A stretch of DNA of 56,899 nucleotides from Actinomycetes bacterium. Lineage in GTDB: Bacteria > Actinomycetota > Acidimicrobiia > Acidimicrobiales > Poriferisodalaceae. Positions 25,212 to 34,424 of the stretch are shown piece by piece. Location of the stretch: NCBI GenBank assembly GCA_024228575.1, contig JAAETH010000017.1, positions 1-56,899 of the forward strand, given 5' to 3'. The position numbers and the translations under genes are program-made. The notes beneath the pieces are model-generated. The model was not told the origin of the DNA, made no database searches, and saw only the letters and a list, made by a program, of their open reading frames with translations. Position 1 is the first letter of the stretch, and each line of letters begins with the position of its first letter.

Positions 25212-26333
25212 TCAGATGCCGTAGCCGTCCAACCAGCCGCTGATTCGGTCGGCCACCTCGTCTCTGGCTCCGTCGGGCTCGGTCAGGTAGTGGTCGCCGG
25301 CCATGAACTCGAGTGACTTGTCGTGTGAACCCAGAGCATCGTGGATGGCATGGGCGTCGCTGGGGAACACACCGGTGTCCGAGGTCGATTGGACGACGAG
25401 CGAAGGCACGTCGATGCGTCTCAGGTGCGGCTCGCCCCGACAATGTGACTCGCGCAAACTCCACATCGAAAGCCAGCTGCGACAAGTGCTCGTCAGGCCG
25501 ATGCCCCGCGGAGAATAGTTTGCCCGCCTCGGATCACCTGCGTAGCAGACGCCGACGGGACGATCGGATGGGTCGAGGGTGCCGTCGAGAAGCCTCAGAT
25601 CGGCCCAGGTCCGATACATGTTGAATGCACGGTCCGACATTCCTGCAGCGTCGAGGCGTGCTAGTTCACCGATGCACCAGTCGGTCAGTCGTTCGTTGCG
25701 CGCGAACTGGGCGGTCCGGTAGCGGTCGACGAATTCGGGCGAGTAGGGCGGACCGTTCTCTGGGTTGAACATGCTGAGCGACCAGTCGGTCGATGCCGGA
25801 TCCGTTTCATCGGTGATCGCCGGATCGAACCAGGCGGTCAGAACATCGGGGCGGCCGGCATGGGCGTTGAGCGACACGTAGTAGTCACACGACGGCAGGT
25901 CGAACACGGCTTCGGGCAGGCGCAGCCCGCGGGTGGCCGCGATATTCGGTTCGGTGGCCTGTGACTGGTAGGCACCCATCAGCGATCCCCCGCCGGAGTT
26001 GCCGACGATGACGACCTGTTCGACACCGGCACTCTCGTACAACCACCTGACCCCCGCGGCGATGTCGACGAGTGCGTGCTCGAGTACGAGAAAAGCTTCG
26101 TTGCCTCGAAACCGGGTGTTCCATCCCAGATAGCCATACCCCCGCTCGGCCAGGTAGGGCGCCAGGTAGTGTTCGCTGAAATCGACGTTGTAGTGGGTCG
26201 CGATGAAGGCGACCTTCGGGTTCGTGCCCGCCGGTGTGTGATAGAGCCCTTGGCACGGCATGAACCCGGCACCGTTGCGCACCGACGTGGCCGAGACCAT
26301 CGAGACGAACTCGCGTTCAGTACTGTTTCCCAC
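25212..26333 (-). CDS. alpha/beta hydrolase
   Basis: The product is 373 residues, starting at a GTG with GGGAG upstream. The nucleophile elbow is GNSGGG (in VVIVGNSGGGSLMG). The catalytic aspartate is likely in STSDTGVFPSDA and the histidine in GDHYLTEPDG. KVAFIATHYNVDFSEHYLAP near the start fits the oxyanion region. An esterase or C-C hydrolase role is likely. The protein is cytoplasmic, with no signal peptide. The gene diverges from the VOC gene next to it. Confidence 0.82.
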   Translation of the reverse strand: MGNSTEREFVSMVSATSVRNGAGFMPCQGLYHTPAGTNPKVAFIATHYNVDFSEHYLAPYLAERGYGYLGWNTRFRGNEAFLVLEHALVDIAAGVRWLYESAGVEQVVIVGNSGGGSLMGAYQSQATEPNIAATRGLRLPEAVFDLPSCDYYVSLNAHAGRPDVLTAWFDPAITDETDPASTDWSLSMFNPENGPPYSPEFVDRYRTAQFARNERLTDWCIGELARLDAAGMSDRAFNMYRTWADLRLLDGTLDPSDRPVGVCYAGDPRRANYSPRGIGLTSTCRSWLSMWSLRESHCRGEPHLRRIDVPSLVVQSTSDTGVFPSDAHAIHDALGSHDKSLEFMAGDHYLTEPDGARDEVADRISGWLDGYGI

Positions 26334-26439
26334 GCTCGCTCCCTACACCTCGCGACACTGACGATACGTCCACGTCTCGAATACAGCACAGCCTGGCACC
26401 GGGAGTATGGTCCCGGTACTGGACCACGGGAGATATGTG

Positions 26440-27021
26440 ATGCCGGAAGAGACCATTCAACTCGGGGGCGTTCACCACCTGGCTCTGGTCTGCAGCGATA
26501 TGCAGCAGACCGTCGACTTCTACACAAACGTGCTCGGAATGAAGCTCAAGAAGGGTTTCGACCTCGACGGTGGTTATGGGCAGCACTTCTTCTTCGACAT
26601 GGGTGGTGGCAACGATCTGGCGTTCTTCTGGTTCAACGACGCCCCAGAAACGCAACCAGGGGTCTCCTCTGTCGCTGGGCTGATCGGCAGGGGCACGAAC
26701 ATCACGTCGGGCCATGGCTCGATGAACCATGTGGCGTTCGCCGTGTCGCCGGACAAGATCGATTCCTACCGCGAAAGCCTCGTTGCAAAAGGTGTCGACT
26801 GCAGCCCCGTCATCAACCACGCCGACGTGGTCACGGGAGCACACGCCAGAACCGACCGCGACATCACGGAACGCACGTGGGTCCGGTCGTTCTACTTCCT
26901 CGACCCCGACGGAATCATGCTCGAGTTCTGCGCCACGATTCAGGACGGGATTCCCGATGTCGACCTGCCGGTCGACCGCGACGGAATCAAGGCGAACGGC
27001 CAGCCGATCACCGGAGCCTGA
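26440..27021 (+). CDS. VOC-family (glyoxalase/extradiol dioxygenase-fold) protein
   Basis: The product is 193 residues from the ATG at 26440, with GGGAG seven bases upstream and TATGGT (26406-26411) as a candidate -10. Two babbab modules are visible: VHHLALVCSDMQQTVDFYTN and MNHVAFAVSPDKIDSYRE, with FYFLDPDGIMLEFCA carrying the C-terminal metal-ligand Glu. His in VHH and the Glu in LEF are typical ligands. The enzyme may be a ring-cleaving dioxygenase or lyase. Its 3' end overlaps the convergent panE-like gene by 14 bases. Confidence 0.85.
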   Translation: MPEETIQLGGVHHLALVCSDMQQTVDFYTNVLGMKLKKGFDLDGGYGQHFFFDMGGGNDLAFFWFNDAPETQPGVSSVAGLIGRGTNITSGHGSMNHVAFAVSPDKIDSYRESLVAKGVDCSPVINHADVVTGAHARTDRDITERTWVRSFYFLDPDGIMLEFCATIQDGIPDVDLPVDRDGIKANGQPITGA

Positions 27022-27946
27022 CTTCGGGTGCTCGGGATGCCCGCTCGAGAGCCTGGACGAGTCCGGTCAACGTAGCGTTGACCGGTGCGGTCATTCCCAC
27101 CTTCTTCGCTTCGCGAGGGACGGCCCCATTGATCACACCGACCTCGCTGGTGCGTCCCGCCTCGATATCGAGCAGCACTGAGGGTTTGGCCAGAGGCATA
27201 CGGTCTGCGAAATCCCTGACCTGCTGGACCGGATCGTCGAAGTCGAGCGCGACGTTCAGCGCCTGCGCTACCTCCCAGGCTTCGAGTGCCGCAGCCCGAC
27301 TTGTGGATCCCATCTCGGGATGGTCGACCACCTCACCGAGTGTCATCCCTGTCAGTGCACACTGAGCGCTGAAGGCAACGTTGCAGATGAGTTTGCCCCA
27401 CTGCATTGAGGCGATATCGGCGACGGCCACCGCATCAAACCCTGCCGATGACCAGATCGACGCGATGTGTTGGGCCGGCTCGATCGCCGTACCCGAGTAG
27501 GCACCCATACGAATGGCCTTCATGTCGTTGTGGTGTGCGTGTCCGTCGGCCGGCAAAGAAGCCCCGAACCCCTGGGCGACCCCGACCAGCAGACGCTCCG
27601 GTCCGACCATGTCGGCGACGATCTCTGCGCTCCCCAGCCCGTTCTGGATGGTCAGGACCAGGGTGTCGGGACCGCTGAGCCGCAGAGCGGCCACAGCAGC
27701 GTCGGCGACGTGGGCGGCCTTCACAGCGATGACGACCAGGTCCACCAGCATCTCTGGAGGTTCGGTGTAGGCCACCATGTCGACCACGCGATCGCCGCTC
27801 GCCCCAGACACGCGCAGCCCGTGTTCGTTGATGGCCGCAACGTGGCGGGTGTTGTGATCGACAGCACACACCACATTTCCCGACGACGCGAGCAACGCCG
27901 CGTAGATCGATCCCATCGCTCCGCAACCGACCACGGCTGTCTTCAC
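27008..27946 (-). CDS. 2-dehydropantoate 2-reductase family (PanE/ApbA) oxidoreductase
   Basis: The product is 312 residues with a GTG start and GGGGAG upstream. The NADP-binding fold is at the N-terminus (AVVGCGAMGSIYAALLASSG). The central LTIQNGLGSAEIV and the C-terminal domain (MQWGKLICNVAFSAQCALTG, with the conserved Lys, and KPSVLLDIEAGRTSEVGVIN) are full-length family hallmarks. True PanE reduces ketopantoate for CoA synthesis, but this family has many paralogues in catabolism, and this position beside VOC and enolase-superfamily genes suggests one of those. Confidence 0.88.
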   Translation of the reverse strand: MKTAVVGCGAMGSIYAALLASSGNVVCAVDHNTRHVAAINEHGLRVSGASGDRVVDMVAYTEPPEMLVDLVVIAVKAAHVADAAVAALRLSGPDTLVLTIQNGLGSAEIVADMVGPERLLVGVAQGFGASLPADGHAHHNDMKAIRMGAYSGTAIEPAQHIASIWSSAGFDAVAVADIASMQWGKLICNVAFSAQCALTGMTLGEVVDHPEMGSTSRAAALEAWEVAQALNVALDFDDPVQQVRDFADRMPLAKPSVLLDIEAGRTSEVGVINGAVPREAKKVGMTAPVNATLTGLVQALERASRAPEVRLR

Positions 27947-27971
27947 AGACCCACACTCCCCGCCTCGGTGT

Positions 27972-29093
27972 TCACGCGCACAACCCTTCGAGGTACCCCG
28001 AAAGACCCGGGTTCAACTCGAGCCCGAAGCCCGGTGCAGGCGGAGGGCTGATGCGACCGTTCTCGACCGAACACACCGGTGGGAATCCACCGACCGGCTG
28101 GAACACGCCGGGGTAGGCCTCACATCCCCCGAGTCCGAGACCAGCGACCAGGTGCAGATTGATCACGTGACCACCGTGTGGGTGGCATTGGCTGCGATCG
28201 AACCCCGCGTTTTCCAGCAAGGCGATCTGCTCGACGTACTCGGTCAACCCATAGCTGAGCCCGGGATCCATCTGGAAGATGTCGAGCCCTGGGCGCATTC
28301 CGCCGTAGCGCGCCAGGTTTGCGACATCCACAACACTGAACAGGTTCTCACCGGTAGCGACCGACCCTGGGTAGCGGGCCGTCACCTCGGCGTTGAGCGC
28401 ATAGTCGAGCGGATCGCCGGGCTCCTCGAACCAGCGCAATCCATAGGGTTCGATAGCGCCCAATAAGCTGACGGCTTCGACGAAGCCGAAGCGGCCGTGC
28501 GCGTCGACCGCAACCTGCGAGCCGGTTCCGACAACGTCGATCGTTTGCTCGATCCTGCGCAGGTCGTCCGCTACCGAGGCTCCGCCGACCTTGATCTTGA
28601 ACTGATCGAACCCCATGTCGCGGTGACGTTTCAGCTCCTCCCGCAACTGCCGGGCGGAGCCGTCTCCGTCAGCGTCGCACGGGTAGTAGTACCCACCCGC
28701 CGCGTACACCGATACCGAATCGTTCGCCGCGGTGCCATGACGGCGGGCGATCGTTGCGTAGGTCGGTTCGTCTGCGAGCTTGGCATTCAGATCCCAGGCA
28801 GCCAATTCAAGCGCGGCGACCGCACCGGCACGGTCGCCGTGTCCGCCGGGTTTCTCGTCTTGCATGGCGACGTCCCTGATCGCTTCGGGGTCGAGACCAT
28901 CGTCGCCGAGGAGCGCTTCGGGATCGGCCTCGAGCAGGCGGGGGATCATGCGGTCACGAAGAATGCCTCCCTGAGCGAAACGTCCGATCGAGTTGAATGC
29001 AAGACCTACCACCGGCCTGCCGACTCTAGGCGAGTGGCTCGGGCTCAGATGTTGTCCTCGCCGAATCGGGGGTTGCATTCTGAACGAAAACAC
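27972..29093 (-). CDS. enolase-superfamily dehydratase (D-tartrate dehydratase-like), N-terminal domain missing
   Basis: The open frame gives 373 residues, but recognisable sequence starts only at GRPVVGLAFNSIGR (about residue 25). The first about 50 residues of the usual capping domain are absent and upstream frames contain nothing similar. The barrel is intact: FDQFKIKVGGAS (KxK base), metal ligands in VAVDAHGRF, WFEEPGDP and ATGENLF, and CHPHGGH. These match the tartrate/galactarate-type dehydratases, which remove water from acid sugars. The start is uncertain; it may be 29093 or later. Loss of the cap would leave the active site open, so this may be a decaying gene. Confidence 0.65.
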   Translation of the reverse strand: MFSFRMQPPIRRGQHLSPSHSPRVGRPVVGLAFNSIGRFAQGGILRDRMIPRLLEADPEALLGDDGLDPEAIRDVAMQDEKPGGHGDRAGAVAALELAAWDLNAKLADEPTYATIARRHGTAANDSVSVYAAGGYYYPCDADGDGSARQLREELKRHRDMGFDQFKIKVGGASVADDLRRIEQTIDVVGTGSQVAVDAHGRFGFVEAVSLLGAIEPYGLRWFEEPGDPLDYALNAEVTARYPGSVATGENLFSVVDVANLARYGGMRPGLDIFQMDPGLSYGLTEYVEQIALLENAGFDRSQCHPHGGHVINLHLVAGLGLGGCEAYPGVFQPVGGFPPVCSVENGRISPPPAPGFGLELNPGLSGYLEGLCA

Positions 29094-29180
29094 CTACCAT
29101 CAACCCTTCGTTCGGCCGCGAAAAGTAGCCAACTGGCCACTCTCCGCTGCTCGACCCTGACGATGGGGAGCTTTCCCAAG

Positions 29181-29474
29181 ATGATCAAGCGCAAGTCGAA
29201 TACCAAGGCCGACCAGGTCACGGTGACCTTCAGTCTCGACGAGACCCGTCCCGTCTCGGTCGTTGGTGACTTCAACGAGTGGGATCCCCTGGTGACACCT
29301 CTGAAGAAGCGCTCGAACGGTCTTCGCTCTGCAGCGGTCAAGGTGCCCACCGGTTCCGAGCTGCGCTTCCGCTACCTCGTCGACGGCGGCGAGTTCCAGG
29401 ACGAACCCGAAGCCGACCGCATCGAACCCAACGGCTATGGCCAGAGCCACAGCGTGGTACTCACCTCGGCCTGA
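29181..29474 (+). CDS. small glycogen-binding-fold (CBM48/isoamylase N-terminal) protein
   Basis: The product is 97 residues from the ATG at 29181 (MIKRKSNTKADQVTVTFSL); an in-frame ATG at 29163 is possible. RPVSVVGDFNEWDPLVTPL is the glycan-binding signature of the AMPK-beta/isoamylase early-set domain, followed by LRFRYLVDGGEFQDEPEAD. The domain stands alone without an enzyme, as in many actinobacteria, and probably binds glycogen or a partner protein. Confidence 0.85.
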   Translation: MIKRKSNTKADQVTVTFSLDETRPVSVVGDFNEWDPLVTPLKKRSNGLRSAAVKVPTGSELRFRYLVDGGEFQDEPEADRIEPNGYGQSHSVVLTSA

Positions 29475-29650
29475 TCCGGCCCGTGGGCACACTCCTCGGC
29501 ATCTGAGGGGTTGCAGCGCCCACCCTCGACAAAGTTGTTGCGGACACCGATGCCATCCGTGACCACCGTGCGGGTCAATATCTCTGCCGACAGTACGATC
29601 TCGGATGGGACGCGGTTGCGTTTGGACCTGTCCGATCGCATGGAGGCGAC

Positions 29651-31387
29651 ATGGCATACAGAAGCCGACGAAAGCTCGACGCCATCTTGTTGGTGCTGAG
29701 CGCTGTTTTGGTCGGGATCATTTCGTTGATCGGTGCTGCCGTCGGCGATGGCGAGCGCATCGTCGGCTACTGGGCGATGGCCATGGTCGAACCCGGAGGG
29801 GGCCAGATTACCGAGGTCATCGACTACGACTTCGGCCCGTCGAGCCGACACGGCATCTTCCGCGATGTACCAGGACTGGCCCCGACCGCAGCGGTGACCG
29901 TCGAGTCGACAACCGCACCGGATCGGTTCGTACTCGAACCCAGCTACGCCGAGACCCGCATTCGCATCGGTGACCCGCATTCCACGATTCGAGACAGGCA
30001 CCGCTACAACATCACCTATCCACTCTTGTTCGACTCATTCGACGGGCGCATCTCGTGGAACGCCATCGGCGCGGCATGGCCGGTGAGCATCGCCGATGTC
30101 GAGGTTCACCTGCTCAGCGACCGCGAGTTGACAAGCCCGTTGTGCTCGAAGGGCGAGGCCGGAGCTTGGGACGGCTGCACGGTTGAGTCGATCGGTCCCG
30201 GTCATCTGATGGTGAACGTGGACAGGTTGGGTGCGTTCGAGGGTGTGACGGTCTCGGCGGTGCCCGGAGCCACCCTCGCGGTTCTGCCGGCAGCGCCAGT
30301 AGCACCAACAGGCGAGGCCGACGATCCGGGTTCGGGGCTCCTGCGCCCAGCCTTGACGGCCGTCGTATTCGCTCTTTTTGCCGCTGCGGTGGCCTCGAGA
30401 TGGGTCAGGAGCAGGGGTCGCGAGTGGGTGTGGATCGGAGGCAGTGCCGACGCGGCGTTTGGTCCACAACTCGGCGAGCAGTATCGGGCACGACTGGTCG
30501 ACCACGAGGAGCTGGATCTGTTGGCCAGCACCGAGTTCGTCCCGCCCGGTGGGCTGACCGCATGGCAGGGAGGTGTCCTCTACACCGAGAAGGCGACGAT
30601 GGACCACTGTGTCGCCTGGCTTCTCGAGCGGGCTATCGACGGCGAGATAGAGATCACGGGAACGGGTAGGGACGTGACCCTTCACCGGCTGGCTGTCGAC
30701 TCGAACGAGAGCGAAGCCCTCGACAGATTGTTCGGTGGACGCAAACGTGTGGCACTCGGCAAATACGACCAGCAGTTCGCGAGCGGGTGGTCTGCACTGG
30801 GAATCAGGCTGGGTAAGTGGTACGACGACTCGGCGCTCTGGGACCCCTCTGGCGATCGCCGCAAGACGGTGGTCAGGGTGTCCGGCGTGATCGCCCTGGT
30901 TCTCGGCGCGATCGTCGTGGCTGTGTCGGCTGCGATGGCGAACCGTTGGGGACTTGTGTGGCTCGCCGGTGTTGGTATCGGAGCCACGGCGGTCGGAGCT
31001 GGATGGTCACTGCTGATCCGCAGCTGGGAGCTGAGGATTCGCACCCCAGAGGGCAGCGGGCTGTGGATTCGAACCGAATCGTTCCGGCGGTTCATCGAGG
31101 GCTCCGATGCCCAACACGTCGAGGAAGCCGCCCAGCGCGGCCTTCTGCGCGAGTACACGGCATGGGCCGTGGCACTCGGCGAGGTGGGCGCCTGGTCAGA
31201 TGCCGTCGAGCAGGCCGAGAGGTCAGGACGCATAAGCGGCCTGGATTCGACCGGCCTCTATTTCGCAGCGACGGCCCTGAATCTAGGGAGCGCCGCCGCA
31301 GCCGCGGCCAAGGCCCCATCGAGCAGTGGAAGCGGCGGAGGTTCTGTCGGTGGCGGGTCTGGCGGCGGAGGCGGCGGCTCTTGGTAG
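29651..31387 (+). CDS. DUF2207-family membrane protein
   Basis: The product is 578 residues with GGAGG four bases before the ATG. A signal-anchor (LDAILLVLSAVLVGIISLIG) leads to the extracellular DUF2207 domain (VIDYDFGPSSRHGIFRDVPG). A transmembrane helix near 240 (LTAVVFALFAAAVASRWV) and a pair near 415-455 follow. The cytosolic part ends in a Gly/Ser-rich tail closing in GGGGGGSW, typical of the family. Function is unknown. The last codons overlap the start of the next gene. Confidence 0.85.
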   Translation: MAYRSRRKLDAILLVLSAVLVGIISLIGAAVGDGERIVGYWAMAMVEPGGGQITEVIDYDFGPSSRHGIFRDVPGLAPTAAVTVESTTAPDRFVLEPSYAETRIRIGDPHSTIRDRHRYNITYPLLFDSFDGRISWNAIGAAWPVSIADVEVHLLSDRELTSPLCSKGEAGAWDGCTVESIGPGHLMVNVDRLGAFEGVTVSAVPGATLAVLPAAPVAPTGEADDPGSGLLRPALTAVVFALFAAAVASRWVRSRGREWVWIGGSADAAFGPQLGEQYRARLVDHEELDLLASTEFVPPGGLTAWQGGVLYTEKATMDHCVAWLLERAIDGEIEITGTGRDVTLHRLAVDSNESEALDRLFGGRKRVALGKYDQQFASGWSALGIRLGKWYDDSALWDPSGDRRKTVVRVSGVIALVLGAIVVAVSAAMANRWGLVWLAGVGIGATAVGAGWSLLIRSWELRIRTPEGSGLWIRTESFRRFIEGSDAQHVEEAAQRGLLREYTAWAVALGEVGAWSDAVEQAERSGRISGLDSTGLYFAATALNLGSAAAAAAKAPSSSGSGGGSVGGGSGGGGGGSW

Positions 31388-31986
31388 TCCGAGCCCTCCT
31401 GATCGTTCTGCTTGGCGCTGTCGCCCTGTCCTGCATCTGGATCCTCTACTGGATCACCCGCAAGACGGCGGCGATGCCAAGAGATCCGCTGCCTGCCGAC
31501 GTGGATTGGCGCACACCGAGGCTTGCCATCCGCCGGGCCACGGCTGGCGACGCCGATGCCCTGGCCGCGTCGATCGATCCCGACGTCATGCGGGCCCACG
31601 GCTGGTTCCCCAAACACCGGGCCCGGATGGTGCGCCAGCTTCGGCAGAACCGCAGCCGCACAGCGGTGTTCGTTGCCTGTGACCACGGAACCGACGATGT
31701 TGTGGTCTTCTTCGACCTCAGTTTCGCGCCCCAGGAGCTCGCCGGGTGGCACCTCGGATTCTGGACAACCCCCGATCACCGTGGCCGGGGTTACGCAACC
31801 GAAGCGCTCGGCGCAATGGCCCAGGTCACTCATCGGGCCGGGGTCGAAACGCTCCATCTCGGAACCATCGAAGACAACACGGCGATGCAGTCGGTGATCG
31901 TCAACGCGGGTGGGGTTCCGCTCGAGCCACGACAGGTACGCCTCCCGAACGGCACAACAACCAGCTCGCTCTGGTTCGTGCTCTAG
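31381..31986 (+). CDS. membrane-anchored GNAT acetyltransferase
   Basis: The TTG at 31381 overlaps the DUF2207 stop by 7 bases and opens into a clear transmembrane helix (VVRALLIVLLGAVALSCIWI) before the enzyme; an ATG at 31474 would give only the soluble part. The product is 201 residues. The acetyltransferase has DWRTPRLAIRRATAGDADAL and the acetyl-CoA loop TTPDHRGRGYATEAL, as in ribosomal-protein-type (RimJ-like) enzymes. The membrane anchor and overlap suggest it works with the DUF2207 protein. The 3' end overlaps the convergent EamA gene by four bases. Confidence 0.75.
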   Translation: MVVRALLIVLLGAVALSCIWILYWITRKTAAMPRDPLPADVDWRTPRLAIRRATAGDADALAASIDPDVMRAHGWFPKHRARMVRQLRQNRSRTAVFVACDHGTDDVVVFFDLSFAPQELAGWHLGFWTTPDHRGRGYATEALGAMAQVTHRAGVETLHLGTIEDNTAMQSVIVNAGGVPLEPRQVRLPNGTTTSSLWFVL

Positions 31987-32906
31987 GGATCCGGCTGGGA
32001 CCGGTCCGGCGGGATGCGCAACACTGCCGTCACAGCGCCGAGCACGACAAGACCGCCCAAGGCCTGGATCCACGTGACCGATTCGCCGTGGACCGGCCAG
32101 GCGAGCCCTACCGCCACGATGTTCATCGCGAGCAGCGCCAGCGACGATCGCGATGCCTCGACGTATCCGTGGGTCCAGCTCATCAAGATGTGCCCGACGA
32201 CGCCGGTGATGTAGGCCAGCACCAGAAGCCAGAACCAATCACGACCATCGACGAGACCGAAGTCTGCGGGCTCGGCGAGAAAGAGGGCCGGCGGGATGAT
32301 CGCGATGAACGACCACATGTTTATCGCCGCCATCCACTCGACGGGATCGACGTCGGTTCGAGATCGCGCCACCCGGGTGAGCACGAAGTACACGGTGAAT
32401 GTCGCCATCGCCGAAAGAGCGAACACGACGCCAAGCGCTGAACTTCTCAGCTCACCTCCGGCACCGAGGATGACCGTGGCCGCGCCGACGATTCCTACGA
32501 CCGTGCCGACCACGTGAGCCGGGGTTGCCCGCTCGCCGAAAAGGGGCCCAGCGATGAGAAGGATGACCGCCGGCTGGAGCGTGACAGCAACAGCCAGGAC
32601 GGCAACGGTTGCTTCCTGCACCGTCTCGAACACGAAGAGGAGGTTGATCCCGAACGCCAGGCCGGCGGGCGCCGCGGTGCGGATCGTCTGGAGGGACACG
32701 CGCCGCCCCCGGAGGTGGACGATCGCAAAAAGGACCGGAATGCTGATACCGAAACGGATGGAGGCACCGACCACGGGCGGAGCCGTTATCAGCTTGGCGA
32801 CGACCGGGCCCGCTCCCCAGACGAAGACGACGACCAGCAACACCAGGTACGGAAGCCGAGGATCGACCCTCGGGTCGCCTTCGTTGGCCGATACGGCAGA
32901 TGTCAC
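31983..32906 (-). CDS. EamA/DMT-family transporter
   Basis: The open frame extends to 33149, but the first 80 residues are Arg-rich and non-family-like. The GTG at 32906 gives 307 residues starting just before the first helix. Ten hydrophobic helices in two EamA halves are visible (LPYLVLLVVVFVWGAGPVVA and FALSAMATFTVYFVLTRVA). LVLAYITGVVGHILMSWTH and PVHGESVTWIQALGGLVVLG are standard late-helix motifs. Such proteins export metabolites or amino acids by proton exchange. Confidence 0.85.
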   Translation of the reverse strand: MTSAVSANEGDPRVDPRLPYLVLLVVVFVWGAGPVVAKLITAPPVVGASIRFGISIPVLFAIVHLRGRRVSLQTIRTAAPAGLAFGINLLFVFETVQEATVAVLAVAVTLQPAVILLIAGPLFGERATPAHVVGTVVGIVGAATVILGAGGELRSSALGVVFALSAMATFTVYFVLTRVARSRTDVDPVEWMAAINMWSFIAIIPPALFLAEPADFGLVDGRDWFWLLVLAYITGVVGHILMSWTHGYVEASRSSLALLAMNIVAVGLAWPVHGESVTWIQALGGLVVLGAVTAVLRIPPDRSQPDP

Positions 32907-33085
32907 CCGGAGGACCCTAGGCCCCGATCGACCCGACGGCACACGGCCTATCGGGGTGGGCCATCGAGTTGCCGGTCGAGACCTCACTCCCGTCGATGAC
33001 CACCGATCCCCACCTGACAAACGCCGGCGACTCAGAATCGGCCCACGAACGTCTCGGCCAGTCCCGGCCAACCGCTGACGCGGTC

Positions 33086-33091
33086 TAGATT
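33086..33091 (+). promoter_or_regulatory. -10 box TAGATT of the serine-hydrolase gene
   Basis: TAGATT lies 6 bases before the GTG at 33098 and directly abuts an earlier GTG at 33092, which therefore cannot easily be the start of this transcript. Confidence 0.4.
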
Positions 33092-33097
33092 GTGGCC

Positions 33098-34351
33098 GTG
33101 TTGATCCTGGGTCTCGGCGTAGCAGTATGCGGTCTCGCCATCGGGGCATTGTGGTGGGCGCGCCGTCGACGAAAGCGATCTGGGCTGCGCCGGGTTGTCA
33201 CGATCCTCGGCACATCTGTACTCGTCGTCGGCCTCACCACGATCGGAACATACCTGTGGGCCCTGACCGCCACGGACACCTCACAGTTCGCCCGCTCTCT
33301 GGTGTGGGGTGGTTCGGCATTCGGCGACCAGGATCGTTTCCCCTCACGAACGATCGAGGCCTCGGAAGATCCGGTCATCTTCGAACCGGTGGCCGATTCG
33401 CCCGTCGCCGCATACGAAGCCGATGGGTCGGGCCGTTCGCTCGACCAGTTCCTCGAGGACGGCGACACGACAGCGTTCATCGTTCTTCACGGCGACCGCC
33501 TGCTGTACGAGGGCTACTTCAACGGATCGAGCCACAATTCGACACAGACGTCGTTCTCGGTGGCCAAGTCATTCACTGCGACCCTGCTCGGGATAGCACT
33601 CGACGACGGACACATCACCAGCCTCGAAGATCCGGTGACAACGTATGTCCCCGAGCTGACCGACCGCGACGAACGGTTCACCGAGATCACGCTGCGCCAC
33701 CTGCTCACGATGTCATCGGGCCTGTCGTTCGAGGACGGGGCATCGCCGTGGGCCGACCCCGCAAACACCTACCACGGCACCGATCTGCGATCGGCGGTCC
33801 TGTCCGAGCCGACGATCGAGCAACCTCCCGGCACACGATTCCACTACAACGACTGGAACGTCATCCTTCTGGGCTTGGTGCTCGAGAGGGCAACGGGCAT
33901 GTCGGTCAGCGACTACATGCAACAGCGGCTGTGGCAACCGATGGGCGCAGAGGCCGACGGATCGTGGAGTCTCGACAGTGATCGCCACGGCTTCGAGAAG
34001 ACATTTGTCGGCGTCAATGGCCGCGCAATCGACCTTGCCAAACTCGGCTGGATCTACCTGAACGAGGGCTACAACGGCGAACACCAGGTTGTTTCGTCGG
34101 CGTACATCGCCGAGGCGACCAGCGTCGACACCACAACGGACCCTGCCTCGCACTACCAGTACCTCTGGTGGATCGACGAGGATCGGGACTCGTACTACGC
34201 CAACGGGGACCATGGCCAGTTCATCTATGTAGATCCCGGTGCAGATCTGGTCATCGCACACAACGGTCGGTCCGGAGATATCGATTGGATCGGCTTCATG
34301 GGTGAGCTCGCCGATTGGCTCGAACCACAACTCGTCAACCCCGAAACCTGA
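33098..34351 (+). CDS. membrane-anchored beta-lactamase-family serine hydrolase
   Basis: The product is 417 residues from the GTG at 33098 (a GTG two codons earlier is the alternative). Two N-terminal hydrophobic segments (LILGLGVAVCGLAIGALWWA and VVTILGTSVLVVGLTTIGTY) place the enzyme outside the membrane. The catalytic domain has SFSVAKSFTATL (SxxK) and FHYNDWNVIL (YxN), and LRHLLTMSSGLSFEDG between them. ANGDHGQFIYVDP near the end replaces the KTG box (HGQ). The class covers esterases such as EstB and the 6-aminohexanoate-dimer hydrolase type. Confidence 0.88.
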   Translation: MLILGLGVAVCGLAIGALWWARRRRKRSGLRRVVTILGTSVLVVGLTTIGTYLWALTATDTSQFARSLVWGGSAFGDQDRFPSRTIEASEDPVIFEPVADSPVAAYEADGSGRSLDQFLEDGDTTAFIVLHGDRLLYEGYFNGSSHNSTQTSFSVAKSFTATLLGIALDDGHITSLEDPVTTYVPELTDRDERFTEITLRHLLTMSSGLSFEDGASPWADPANTYHGTDLRSAVLSEPTIEQPPGTRFHYNDWNVILLGLVLERATGMSVSDYMQQRLWQPMGAEADGSWSLDSDRHGFEKTFVGVNGRAIDLAKLGWIYLNEGYNGEHQVVSSAYIAEATSVDTTTDPASHYQYLWWIDEDRDSYYANGDHGQFIYVDPGADLVIAHNGRSGDIDWIGFMGELADWLEPQLVNPET

Positions 34352-34424
34352 CCTGCCTGCGGGTTTGCCCACGTTCCACGCCGAGTAGGTTTGGTTTCAA
34401 CATCCCCAAGGGACAGAGGCGCCG

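Noticed and set aside
28497-29180. N-terminal extension of the glycogen-binding-fold protein
   Set aside because: It is antisense to the enolase-superfamily gene and the family starts at MIKRK.
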